Origin: Lates calcarifer
Taxonomy: Eukaryota; Chordata; Actinopteri; Centropomidae
Assembly (NCBI RefSeq): GCF_001640805.2
Contig: NC_066855.1
Coordinates: 1,742,015 to 1,806,014 of the forward strand
DNA: 64,000 nt
Direction of reading: 5' to 3'
This document shows positions 51,101-55,402 of this stretch, piece by piece (positions within the stretch are counted from its first letter, which is position 1; each line of letters begins with the position of its first letter). Both the position numbers and the translations under genes were made by a program. The notes beneath the pieces were generated by a model that made no database searches, was not told the DNA's origin, and saw only the letters and a list, made by a program, of their open reading frames with translations.

Positions 51101-54100
51101 AACACTTCCTCGTCTGGACTCTGCTAGGGCTCGGGCCTGCAGGGTGGGATAGTTTTTAGGACCCGGAGCAACAAAGGGGACTGAGTTCCTCTTCATGGCC
51201 CTGGACATGGGAACTGGGGCCAGGGAGAAGGAGCCTGGAGATGGCCCCATGCGTGTGGGCGAAGGGGTACAGCGAAGAGTTTCCATGTTGAATATGCTGC
51301 GAACTGAAGCTGAATCGGCAGCTCCTGCAGTAGGACTGGATAAAGTGGCGAGGTTTGAATCAGAGGTTGCTGCGGTGACAGAGGAGGACGGCGCCAAAGC
51401 AAGATTCCCAGTTGCTACAAGAGCCCCTCCGTTGTTATTATGAGCTCCGATGTCCAGATCCCTACCCTCCATACACCGGATGCCCCCTCCTCCCCTCACA
51501 CTGCCATTTCCCAGGTGGTAGTGGTGGTGGTGGTGATGATGATGGTGCACCATGTGATGAACAGACACAGATCCCTGCCTGGAGGACTTCCTCCTCCTCC
51601 TCTGACTCTGGCTACGCTGGGGGTCCGAGGCCGGGGGCGAGGCGGCGATGTTGAGCCCGGCGCGGCGAGCCAAGAGCCTGCAGATGTGGGCCACTTGTTT
51701 GGCTCCCTTGCGGATGATGTGAACCAGATACTTGAGGAGCTCATCGTAGCAGGAGCCCGGCTCGGAGAGGGAGGCCAGAGTGCTGGCGTTGGACATGAAG
51801 CGCACCCGCTGCTCCTTCATCAGCTGGCTCTCCCTCTGCTTGGTCTCTGAGAACTGAGTGGCGATGACCACCAGGCACAGATTGATCATGAAGAATGAGC
51901 CAATCTGAGGACAAGGAGAAGTAGATGAGATTGTTATTCACACGCTCACAATGGCTGCTCACACGCCCGTCCCCCGACTGACCCACTTGTTCAATCACCA
52001 GCACACAGCTGATGGCACCATGAAGCGGCACTTACAATGATGAGTAGGATGAAGTAGATGAAGTTGTAGAAGGAGTGAGCATCCATCACAAAGTACATGA
52101 TATCCACCCAGCCCTCCAGAGTGATCACCTAAAGAGGAACAAAAAGAGGGGAAAAAAGGGATGAAAAAAAAAATCAACACAAAAAGAAAGAAAGTAAACA
52201 GAGAGTGGAAATACAGATTAAAATAGACCATATTTCATAATCCAGTGGTCCAAATGCCAAGACTGAGCAGAAGACTAATCCTCAACATTTCTCTTGTGTG
52301 CTTTACCCCACGCAGGCAAACCCGAGCAGCAGCCAGACTTATGGGAGAACTCATCTCCAATCTGGCTTTCGTCCTCTAAAATTACCCCCCTCAGCTAGAC
52401 AGCGATAAATGAGCACTCCAACAAAAGGGTTTTCAGATGACGTGCAGATAGCAAACAAATGGTGTGGAAAAATGAGGCTAGAGTCTGGTGGTGTGGCTGT
52501 GGTAACTTGCTAATCCTGTAAGCCCTTTTTCTCTGATACACCAGCCACTGGGGCAATTTCTCTCCATCTTCTATTACAGGCTTGCGTCACCCAAACCATA
52601 CTTTCTGTGCTTCACGGAAACTATTCATTTAATCTGATGTTTGAAAATTGTACTGTTCTGGAGGCATGATCAGCCATCTTACCTGAAAGATAGCAATCCA
52701 GGCGTAGCAGATGTTGTCAAAGTTGATGGCTCCCTTGAAAGGGTTATACTGACCAGCAGAGCACTTGGTGTAGTACTGGTTCCAGTTGACACAAGTGGTG
52801 TTGTCAGTACTGTTATAAGAGGACATGTCCAGGTTGCACTGCAGGCCTCCCTCCTCGTACCGCTTGGGCACTGAGCTGCAGTCTCTCATGCCGTTGTCTC
52901 GACGCTGAGAGCAGATGAAGGGGTTCTCATCATCGTTTTCAGTGTGGTAGTAGTCAGGCATCTTCAGAGACAGAGGGCTTGGGGGAGGAAGAAGAGAGGA
53001 CATTGCAGAGATTACTGGCTTGAGTAAAGTGATAGAGAGGTGCTCTGAAAGTTGACATGCTTCATTTTTACATTGGAAAAGGTCAGTAGACTGGCCATGA
53101 GGTTTTTTTTAGTGTGACTGACCTTTGTAATAAATAATGCTCTCTCTGAAGCAAAAACACACTTTTTCTATCAATTACAGATCCAGACATACAGTACCTT
53201 ACAACACACTTGCCCTCGAGTAAGACTGTGTAACTTCACTTTAACAGCAACCACTGTGGAACCAAGTGATTACAGGATAATGGCACACGTCATTTCTGAT
53301 GATTCTCAGAATCGTTACTAAGCACCCTGACTTAGCTGTGACACGCTCTTATATATTGCTCAATATCAGCAGTGCAAATAGAGAAGAGTCATAGAGAGTG
53401 AACTGACTTGGTAACATCACACAGCAACATCTATCTTAAGTTTGCTAATCTTAGGTAACAGAGGTAAGTAAGGCTGTATCACTGCTTGTGCAGCCTGCTG
53501 TTGTTGCCAGGTTGCTGTTGAATTTTGGCATAAACTGGGCAGCATTTTAAATGGATCAACTTTGACGCCCCAAAGTCTGCAGGTTTTAATTTCATGCAAA
53601 TAGTCCAGCAGCTGATTTCACTGATTAACGCCCCTTCAAACAGATAGGAGGAACTAATCAGCAGAGCCAGCTGTAATTGTGTTGACAAACCTGGGGCCAA
53701 ATGGCTGGGGAGACCCTGTGTGTATTGTGTGAGCTGGATGGACAAGTGTGTGCTGCTGACTACACCACCTCTTGGCATATGTGTTACTGAGCACTCCTCT
53801 GTCTGGAATAACTGCTGTGTGTCTGGTGATTGTGTGATATCTGGCTTTTCTGTCAACACACATTCAGCTGTCAGCCTGTATTCATTGCATAGTAGCCTCA
53901 AATACTTTGTGGGATCAGACCAGTCCTTCTCCACTTCAGGACCACCTCACTCATTTATTTATTCACGCATTCTTTAAAGCTGTTTCACACTTTGAGATGA
54001 TCTACAAAAACACTTACTGGTCTGATGAGCTCAGTATGGTCCCCGTTGGATTTATCACACCCCAACATGACGCATGGAATGTGGTTCCTACTGCGTGCTC

Positions 54101-55402
54101 TAACATACTGTCAATCAGTCTAATAAAGAGTCACTGTCAACCCAGCGAACAGTTAACAGCTGTTACTTTGCCAAAGCACTACGATGAATGATATCAGTGA
54201 TAAGAGTTGAAGAGAAACAGAAGCGGGCATTAAAACAGATATGTTCATGGTTTGGATGAAAGCAGAGCCAGACCTAAATGCCATTCATCTGATGCCGAAA
54301 TACAGATCCTCCAGATACACCGAGAACGTCTAAAAATTGATGATGATGACAAAAAAATATGCCAGCTCACCAAAGCCATTATGCATGAATTTAAATTACA
54401 GCTGTGAGATGTCATAAATCCTATAGAGAGTGATGAAGCCGGGATGACACAGGGAACATGAATAAGTCATGGGTGCCCATGTTCCATATACCATGGGCTG
54501 CACAGGGTTTTTCTCATTATTCCAGCACCCGTCTGTCTCCCATTCATCACTGTGATGAGACTCTATAATCACTAACCTCATTGACTTCAGTGCATGACCT
54601 AGTTTAGTGTGCTGGGTCAAGGTTTACTATATAGCTTTACCTTCACCTTCTTGAGATCTGAGCAATCTCAGCTGTTCATCTGAGCTCTATTAGGAAAATA
54701 ATAAATGAATAAATAAATCCTGTCACCTTGTGCACCCTTGAAGTAAATATGAATCAATATGTGTTCTCAAAGGCCAATACCATCGTCAATATTTGTTTAA
54801 ATTAAATGTATCATTTTGTAAAGTAGGAGTATGTTAGAACTGTAATCAAGTAGAGCACTTACATAATTGTATACATATTTTGTTTGTATAGATAATGTAA
54901 TAAATTAAAATTCCAGTGTTTATTAAACCACATGTTTATTTGGAGGAGATCAACTGGACTCAGACAGACCCAGCCTGTGTGGACCTTCCTGTCACAGTAG
55001 CTCTGGACACTGGATCCAGCTTATCTGGGCATGTATGGACAAATATTTGCCATCCTGGCCAACCTGTTTTTCTATTGTATGTCAGAGGGTGTATCAGGGT
55101 GGGACCCTGTGTGTGTATATACAGTACATGTTTTTGTATATGCCGTACTTGTTCAAAGAAATAAATAAAATAGAAACTAACTCTAAACACAATTGGCAAA
55201 AATACACAGACAATATATCAACATAGTGACCGTGAAACTCACAAGGAGAAGTTGTCGTCCACGAAGCAGCGGTTTCTGAGCAGGCCGGCCCACAGCTGGA
55301 CGCCCACTATGCCAAATATGAAGAAGACAAAGAAGCAGAGCAGCAGCACGTTGCCCAGCATGGGCAGGGTGTCCAGCAGCAGGGTCACCAGGATACGCAT
55401 AC
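1270..55402 (-). CDS. cacna1g: Partial T-type calcium channel alpha-1G gene (Cav3.1), 22 internal exons
   Basis: This is the span of all recognised coding exons of a four-domain pore-forming subunit of the plasma membrane. T-type channels open near resting potential and carry low-voltage-activated Ca2+ current for pacemaking and burst firing. The exons join in order 55243-55402, 52683-52977, 52036-52128, 51001-51904, 49801-50201, 38490-38641, 37273-37458, 34635-34749, 33461-33616, 30482-30547, 22978-23071, 21669-21850, 20796-21132, 20118-20297, 19778-19878, 15232-15355, 11560-11629, 9088-9272, 2849-2975, 1879-2004, 1687-1776, 1270-1483. Every border is GT-AG and phases match throughout. Filter loops read TLEGW, TQEDW and SKDGW. 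The histidine tract and II-III linker motifs point to Cav3.1 rather than Cav3.2 or Cav3.3. Both termini lie outside the window. Two single-base insertions (exons w13 and w17) interrupt the frame. Confidence 0.93.
1286..1291 (-). promoter_or_regulatory. cacna1g: Internal alternative 5' splice site in exon w22
   Basis: Within the Ser-Lys codons the minus strand reads A|GTAAGG, a better donor than the downstream G|GTCGGT at 1269-1264. Use of it shortens the exon by 21 nt (7 codons) and keeps phase 1. The last base becomes A, so the first codon of the joined exon changes between an A-start and a G-start codon, as in the mammalian a and b isoforms. Confidence 0.8.
1687..1776 (-). CDS. cacna1g: cacna1g exon w21: domain III pore helix and selectivity filter
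   Basis: The 90-nt, phase 0-0 exon encodes [20 protein letters not shown] then [15 protein letters not shown] carries the filter aspartate that, with Glu, Glu and a domain IV Asp, makes the T-type EEDD ring. Acceptor GTCTCAG|, donor CAG|GTGACC. It is identical to the human segment as I recall it. Confidence 0.97.
1879..2004 (-). CDS. cacna1g: cacna1g exon w20: domain III turret
   Basis: The 126-nt, phase 0-0 exon of 42 codons reads [42 protein letters not shown]. It contains the paired turret cysteines (KCQG, SDCL) and likely N-glycosylation sites NVT and NKS, then YNFDNLGQ, the start of the pore helix. Acceptor CCAAAG|, donor CAG|GTACGA. Confidence 0.96.
2005..2848. other. Intron w19-w20
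   Basis: An 844-nt intron that is AT-rich in its middle. The 3' splice site is CCAAAG, with GTTTTCTTTCC before it. A C/T-rich stretch on the plus strand (2801-2846) lies right after the w19 donor, so the pre-mRNA there is GA-rich. No repeat is recognised. Confidence 0.6.
2849..2975 (-). CDS. cacna1g: cacna1g exon w19: domain III S4-S5 linker and IIIS5
   Basis: The 127-nt exon (T + 42 codons) reads [42 protein letters not shown]. It is the S4-S5 linker and IIIS5 helix and is almost identical to human Cav3.1, which has Gln for this Pro in SRAPGLK as I recall. Acceptor TTCCAG|, donor CAG|GTGAGA. It lies 3' of a 6.1-kb intron. Confidence 0.96.
4036..4060. repeat. (TCTTC)5 microsatellite
   Basis: Five tandem TCTTC units directly abut the truncated left end of the Tc1-type fragment at 4061, so the array may have grown at, or been created by, the truncation point. 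Confidence 0.85.
4061..4285 (+). mobile_element. Truncated Tc1/mariner-type transposon terminus
   Basis: The plus strand reads like the transposase C-terminal region and terminus of an abundant fish Tc1-like family. Landmarks are GATCCATGGAG.CCCCACC near 4096, GTGCCAGACACCACAGGACA near 4155, GACGGGTCAGAGCTGTTTTG near 4203, ACCTACACAATAT near 4230 and GGTGATTTTAATGTT..GGCTGATCAGTGT near 4255-4284. The frame is broken and everything 5' of the last part of the transposase is missing, so it is dead. Family recognition is from memory of such sequences, not a database hit. Confidence 0.75.
4829..4850. repeat. (CTT)7 microsatellite
   Basis: About seven CTT units on the plus strand, read as GAA on the transcript. 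It creates a false poly-Ser/poly-Glu reading frame. Confidence 0.85.
5871..5910. repeat. (GT)n microsatellite with T interruptions
   Basis: Ten GT units followed by TTGTGTGTGT blocks on the plus strand. Confidence 0.85.
6880..7012 (+). repeat. Dispersed repeat copy 1
   Basis: This segment aligns by eye with 18905-19033 in the same orientation. Shared blocks include GGAGACAGG, TTTGATGCT.AACTC.CAAC, AGACTGGT.AGTAAACAGCT, GTTAA and CTATGTAG..A. The two copies differ by small indels. The element type is not recognised; the surrounding AT-rich 6400-6870 may belong to it. Confidence 0.6.
9088..9272 (-). CDS. cacna1g: cacna1g exon w18: end of IIIS2, IIIS3 and IIIS4
   Basis: The 185-nt exon (61 codons + CG) encodes [39 protein letters not shown], then [20 protein letters not shown] and PL. 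SSWN.LDG is the S3 signature, and [19 protein letters not shown] is the IIIS4 sensor with a basic residue about every third position. Acceptor GTCCAG|, donor TACG|GTGAGT. Confidence 0.96.
10010..10385 (+). mobile_element. Degraded LINE-like 3' end
   Basis: On the plus strand, residues [15 protein letters not shown] followed by a broken [15 protein letters not shown] stretch resemble the end of the reverse transcriptase of fish non-LTR elements, where the family pattern is LQ..QNAAAR....H..P.L..LHWLPV..RI.FKIL. The 3' end CTAAATAAAACC resembles the typical tail. It is very diverged and the clade cannot be named from this. Confidence 0.4.
10681..10722. repeat. (TG)20 microsatellite
   Basis: An almost perfect TG array on the plus strand with one A interruption near its start. 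It is long enough to be polymorphic and to adopt Z-DNA in vitro. Confidence 0.9.
11560..11629 (-). CDS. cacna1g: cacna1g exon w17: segment IIIS2, frame broken by one extra base
   Basis: The exon is 70 nt where 69 are expected for phase 0-0. It starts [13 protein letters not shown] and, in the next frame, continues [10 protein letters not shown], together the conserved IIIS2 helix. Between them a G is doubled (plus-strand cc at 11589-11590). Read literally, the product runs into a stop at 11573-11575. Acceptor CGGCAG|, donor AAAG|GTAAGA. An AG within CTTCACAG could act as an internal acceptor giving a 30-nt in-frame exon, but that would delete half of IIIS2, so I think it unlikely. Confidence 0.88.
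11630..15231. other. Intron w16-w17 (3.6 kb)
   Basis: It holds CA/GT arrays (12424-12444, 14385-14412) and TAGC-rich AT sequence near 12700-12960 typical of old fish repeats. The GC-richer stretch about 14090-14240 shows no frame and might be conserved non-coding DNA. No gene is supported. Confidence 0.55.
14385..14412. repeat. (GT)n microsatellite
   Basis: About 13 GT units, mostly perfect. Confidence 0.9.
15232..15355 (-). CDS. cacna1g: cacna1g exon w16: segment IIIS1
   Basis: The 124-nt exon (G + 41 codons) encodes [40 protein letters not shown] and A. This is the pre-S1 helix and IIIS1, nearly identical to human Cav3.1 ([24 protein letters not shown]). Acceptor CTCAG|, donor GCT|GTGAGT. 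The open frame runs a few codons past the donor to VSLKYNH, which is intron. Confidence 0.96.
15778..16502 (+). repeat. Percomorph-type dispersed repeat with a second repeat nested in it
   Basis: The left end reads GTGGTGGAAGTATTCAGATCC and TTTACTTAAAG. The right part reads AAAAGTATTCAAGTACTATTA, GTATGTAAAATCTTAATCTG and GGAAATACTCAGTA. These are hallmarks of a very common repeat I recall from percomorph genomes. The canonical middle is interrupted from about 15809 to 16128 by an unrelated block (starting AGTCCCCTCCAGTCAG), consistent with a nested insertion. The family has no firm name that I can give. Confidence 0.55.
16927..16950. repeat. (GT)12 microsatellite
   Basis: A perfect GT array on the plus strand. 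Confidence 0.9.
18905..19033 (+). repeat. Dispersed repeat copy 2
   Basis: It aligns with 6880-7012 in direct orientation: GGAGACAGG, TTTGATGCTGAACTCACAAC, AGACTGGTAAGTAAACAGCT, GTTAATGCTAATGTTGGCTA. The preceding GGGCCAGGCTAGCTGGTG near 18877 is similar to a core of other repeats in the window. Confidence 0.6.
19778..19878 (-). CDS. cacna1g: cacna1g exon w15: end of II-III linker before IIIS1
   Basis: The 101-nt exon (33 codons + AG) reads [33 protein letters not shown]. It matches the family pattern R..W....P..C..RDSWS.Y.FPP.SR that precedes domain III. Acceptor CTGCAG|, donor CCAG|GTAGTA. AG joins the first G of w16 to give the Arg before FRIL. Confidence 0.93.
20118..20297 (-). CDS. cacna1g: cacna1g exon w14: II-III linker, possible cassette
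   Basis: The 180-nt, phase 0-0 exon encodes [59 protein letters not shown] and L. EH.DCNGK is shared with human Cav3.1, and the acidic tail corresponds to DDADDEG. Acceptor GTGTAG|, donor CTG|GTCAGT, a non-consensus C at +3. Being in phase 0-0 with a weaker donor, it could be skipped without a shift; that is inference. Confidence 0.88.
20298..20795. other. Intron w13-w14
   Basis: A 498-nt, AT-rich intron with no recognised element. Confidence 0.6.
20796..21132 (-). CDS. cacna1g: cacna1g exon w13: Ser/Arg-rich II-III linker, frame broken by one extra base
   Basis: The exon is 337 nt where 336 are expected. It starts [30 protein letters not shown], then must change frame to continue [20 protein letters not shown], an acidic/Gly run, and [11 protein letters not shown]. 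Both halves match the human Cav3.1 linker ([35 protein letters not shown]). The extra base is within 21041-21043 (plus-strand a at 21042), between the Arg and Ala codons. Read literally, the frame stops at 20917-20919. Acceptor CTCCAG|, donor CTACAG|GTAGAC. Confidence 0.88.
21133..21668. other. Intron w12-w13
   Basis: A 536-nt intron. Bases 21371-21490 are balanced in composition and hold clustered AATCATCA-type homeodomain-like core sites (ATTAATCATCATCAATCAC). This could be a conserved intronic element, but nothing proves it. Confidence 0.5.
21669..21850 (-). CDS. cacna1g: cacna1g exon w12: II-III linker with HTAATPM motif and tandem acceptor
   Basis: The 182-nt exon encodes [38 protein letters not shown], then [20 protein letters not shown] and KSP. 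TPPLI.HTAATPM is shared with human Cav3.1 and is a strong paralog marker. Donor CCG|GTTAGT. The acceptor is a TAGTAG tandem: use of the second AG (exon start 21847) would drop one Val. RRGS resembles a basophilic kinase site, which is inference only. Confidence 0.92.
21851..22977. other. Intron w11-w12
   Basis: A 1127-nt intron. On the minus strand an open frame continues from w12 into 21851-22154 with a hydrophobic Phe/Leu-rich translation; this is intronic pyrimidine-rich sequence (the plus strand is GA-rich at 21855-22130). Bases 22190-22350 look non-repetitive and may be a conserved element. Confidence 0.55.
22978..23071 (-). CDS. cacna1g: cacna1g exon w11: II-III linker
   Basis: The 94-nt exon (31 codons + G) reads [31 protein letters not shown]. 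It aligns without gaps to the human Cav3.1 segment beginning GDANKSESEPDFF. It is hydrophilic, Ser-rich cytoplasmic linker. Acceptor GTCAAG|, donor GCAG|GTGGGG. The final G joins TA (or TT) of w12. Confidence 0.9.
23072..30481. other. Intron w10-w11 (7.4 kb)
   Basis: Mostly unique AT-rich sequence. Seen inside are a TTAGGGCTGGAACAAACGATT block near 24560 like the ends of common fish repeats, GT-rich 27241-27270, and a perfect 14-bp inverted repeat with arms 28283-28296 and 28363-28376. No gene on the plus strand is supported. Confidence 0.55.
28283..28376. repeat. Perfect 14-bp inverted repeat with 66-nt loop
   Basis: The arms TTTATCTGGCTGGG (28283-28296) and CCCAGCCAGATAAA (28363-28376) are exact reverse complements. 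Each arm also contains a GATA-type core (AGATAA). The loop is C-rich and non-repetitive. Confidence 0.85.
30482..30547 (-). CDS. cacna1g: cacna1g exon w10: alternative cassette homologous to mammalian exon 14
   Basis: This 66-nt, phase 0-0 exon lies alone between introns of 7.4 and 2.9 kb. It encodes [20 protein letters not shown] then SG, closely matching the human segment [20 protein letters not shown] at the same place. Acceptor CACTATAG| has little polypyrimidine tract; donor GGG|GTATGT is moderate. Weak flanks and a length divisible by three fit a regulated cassette at the start of the II-III linker. In mammals this segment is alternatively included. Length is 22 codons against 23 in the human form as I recall it. 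Confidence 0.9.
31342..31366. repeat. (GT)12 microsatellite
   Basis: A GT array on the plus strand inside the intron upstream of the cassette exon w10. Confidence 0.9.
31800..32150. repeat. Probable old dispersed repeat
   Basis: The motif TCACTTGGGGGCAGCAGAGA and the TAGC-rich palindromic TTAGCTAGTAGCTAACTG resemble recurring percomorph intronic repeats I remember. Borders are uncertain and no coding remnant is visible. Confidence 0.3.
33461..33616 (-). CDS. cacna1g: cacna1g exon w9: domain II filter and segment IIS6
   Basis: The 156-nt, phase 0-0 exon of 52 codons begins [18 protein letters not shown], with the domain II filter Glu in TQEDW. It continues [20 protein letters not shown] and ends [14 protein letters not shown], which is IIS6. 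Acceptor ATCCAG|, donor GAG|GTATAA. It can splice to w10 (AE|EVSK) or directly to w11 (AE|GDAS), both in frame. Confidence 0.96.
33617..34634. other. Intron w8-w9
   Basis: A 1.0-kb, mostly unique intron. At 34405-34465 a block ending GCTTGAGGGCACTTCAGCAG resembles a fragment of a common fish repeat. Nothing else is recognised. Confidence 0.5.
34635..34749 (-). CDS. cacna1g: cacna1g exon w8: end of IIS5 and domain II pore loop, first half
   Basis: The 115-nt exon (T + 38 codons) encodes [38 protein letters not shown]. This is the outer end of IIS5, a short turret and the pore helix leading to the filter, which starts w9. Acceptor GTCAG|, donor CCAG|GTGAGC. It differs from human Cav3.1 at only a few residues by eye (Ala to Gly after CKF, Gly to Glu in the acidic stretch). 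Confidence 0.96.
34750..37272. other. Intron w7-w8 (2.5 kb)
   Basis: AT-rich, with short GT/CA stretches near 36040-36060 and 36116-36135. No repeat family or gene is recognised. Confidence 0.55.
37273..37458 (-). CDS. cacna1g: cacna1g exon w7: IIS3-S4 voltage sensor and IIS5
   Basis: The 186-nt exon starts with T (completing Ser), then [59 protein letters not shown]. The regularly spaced Arg/Lys of [14 protein letters not shown] form the IIS4 voltage sensor; [14 protein letters not shown] is the S4-S5 linker and the tail is IIS5. Acceptor CCTCAG|, donor TTCAG|GTAGGC. One visible difference from the human sequence as I recall it is Met for Leu in VRFMPAL. Confidence 0.96.
37459..38489. other. 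Intron w6-w7
   Basis: A 1.0-kb AT-rich intron. Bases 37800-37960 (GGCTAGTTCATGGTTTTCAG onward) may be an old repeat, but I cannot name it. Confidence 0.5.
38490..38641 (-). CDS. cacna1g: cacna1g exon w6: segments IIS2 to IIS3
   Basis: The 152-nt exon (50 codons + AG) reads [50 protein letters not shown]. These are IIS2, the S2-S3 loop and the start of IIS3, with the conserved acidic and Asn/Asp residues of a voltage sensor (EM in S2, NIFDG in S3). Acceptor CTGCAG|, donor CAG|GTGAGT. It is separated from w5 by the largest intron of the window (11.2 kb). Confidence 0.96.
38884..38908. repeat. (CA)12 microsatellite
   Basis: A perfect CA array on the plus strand in the intron between w5 and w6. 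Confidence 0.9.
40017..40220. repeat. Hairpin-like double copy of a percomorph dispersed repeat
   Basis: Bases 40017-40064 (AGCTTAGCATAAAGAGTGGG...) match the forward core of the repeat also found at 42545-42766. From 40071 the reverse complement follows: GTGAGCTTTAGAGATGGTGG, CACAGTCTTTCTGCTAAGCT, AGCTTCATGTTTAATGGACA. So two diverged arms lie head to head. Confidence 0.6.
42545..42766 (+). repeat. Percomorph dispersed repeat, forward copy
   Basis: It reads GAGCAGTTTGACATTTTGGG, AAATACACTCATTTCCTTTC, GTTTAGCTTAGCTAAGTACA, GGGGGAAACAGCTAGCCTGG, ACCAGCACCTCTGAAGCTCA. I recognise this as a very abundant non-coding repeat of percomorph genomes. It has no coding capacity. The name and the mechanism of spread are not known to me. 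Confidence 0.7.
43656..43685. repeat. (GT)15 microsatellite
   Basis: A perfect GT array on the plus strand. Confidence 0.92.
47833..48091 (+). repeat. Purine-rich strand, about 260 nt
   Basis: The plus strand is overwhelmingly A and G (GAAGAAAAAGGAGGAGGAAG and similar blocks), and the pre-mRNA is correspondingly pyrimidine-rich. It is followed within 15 nt by the (TG)n array at 48105. It generates long false frames on both strands. Confidence 0.8.
48105..48143. repeat. (TG)19 microsatellite
   Basis: A perfect TG array on the plus strand, adjoining the purine tract. Confidence 0.92.
49110..49315. repeat. Possible MITE-like repeat
   Basis: Blocks GACGACCTCCAGATGTGGTC, TGGCTGATCTGATAGCATTC and GCATGTTAATATCAGGTGTAAATGGGG resemble ends of a short non-autonomous fish transposon I recall only vaguely. 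Borders and target duplications are not resolved. Confidence 0.3.
49801..50201 (-). CDS. cacna1g: cacna1g exon w5: end of I-II linker and segment IIS1
   Basis: The 401-nt exon starts with CC (joining the G of w4 to give Ala), then [22 protein letters not shown], an acidic run with [15 protein letters not shown], the basic patch [10 protein letters not shown] and the pre-IIS1 helix [20 protein letters not shown]. It ends in IIS1, [19 protein letters not shown]. The CPYC motif and DSDSE.VYEFTQD are shared with human Cav3.1. Acceptor CTGCTGCAG|, donor CAG|GTTAGT. The open frame extends upstream of the acceptor as far as 50511, but that part is intron. Confidence 0.95.
50202..51000. other. Intron w4-w5
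   Basis: A 799-nt intron. The open minus-strand frame upstream of w5 (to 50511) is intronic. No repeat is recognised. Confidence 0.6.
51001..51904 (-). CDS. cacna1g: cacna1g exon w4: end of IS6, gating brake and His-rich I-II linker
   Basis: The largest exon in the window (904 nt, 301 codons + 1) is open throughout. It starts [18 protein letters not shown], the end of IS6, and continues into [18 protein letters not shown], the helix-loop-helix known in Cav3 channels as the gating brake, then [17 protein letters not shown]. Further on are a basic stretch with [16 protein letters not shown] plus nine histidines, YHLGNGS, and a Ser/Ala/Pro-rich disordered tail ending DTHTPT. The His tract in this context is typical of Cav3.1. 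Acceptor CCTCAG|, donor ACAG|GTAGAC. It matches the large mammalian exon usually numbered 8. Confidence 0.96.
52036..52128 (-). CDS. cacna1g: cacna1g exon w3: domain I selectivity filter and start of IS6
   Basis: The 93-nt, phase 0-0 exon encodes 31 residues starting [19 protein letters not shown] and ending FILLII. TLEGW contains the domain I filter glutamate, the first of the EEDD ring. Acceptor TTTAG| and donor ATT|GTAAGT are both strong. The hydrophobic end runs into IS6, which continues in w4 with IGSFFMINL. In frame it could be skipped without a shift, but that would remove the pore loop, so I treat it as constitutive. Confidence 0.96.
52129..52682. other. Intron w2-w3
   Basis: A 554-nt intron. 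A purine-rich plus strand at 52135-52205 gives a long pyrimidine tract for the w3 acceptor. Nothing else is seen. Confidence 0.6.
52683..52977 (-). CDS. cacna1g: cacna1g exon w2: domain I extracellular turret and pore helix
   Basis: The 295-nt exon (C + 98 codons) begins [15 protein letters not shown] and ends [11 protein letters not shown] just before the filter. It carries the long Cys-rich turret of T-type domain I, with cysteines in FICSQ, RDCSS, LQCNL, TTCVN and TKCSA, and likely N-glycosylation sites NSTD and NTTC. Splice sites are CCCAAG| and CAG|GTAAGA. Aligned by eye it keeps the spacing of the human exon. The Cys in FDNICYAW replaces a Gly that I recall as constant in the mammalian Cav3 paralogs; the codon is TGC, one base from GGC. 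Confidence 0.96.
52978..55242. other. Intron w1-w2 (2.3 kb)
   Basis: AT-rich and apparently unique. No repeat, RNA gene or reading frame could be supported. Confidence 0.6.
55243..55402 (-). CDS. cacna1g: cacna1g exon w1: segment IS5 and start of the domain I turret
   Basis: The 160-nt exon starts in phase 1 (GT completes a codon, probably the Ser before MRIL) and gives 52 full codons plus TT. It begins [17 protein letters not shown], followed by the hydrophobic IS5 helix with [15 protein letters not shown] and then [14 protein letters not shown]. The acceptor is CTCTCAG and the donor TT|GTGAGT. It joins w2 by TT+C to give Phe where human Cav3.1, from memory, has Leu in NFSLPLS. This is the most 5' exon visible; the exon encoding IS4 (RVLRPLRAINRVP in the family) is not seen between 55403 and 64000. 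Confidence 0.95.

Noticed and set aside
1270..55402. Whole gene as a pseudogene
   Set aside because: Twenty of 22 exons are intact with good splice sites and strong conservation; only two single-base insertions, which also fit consensus errors.
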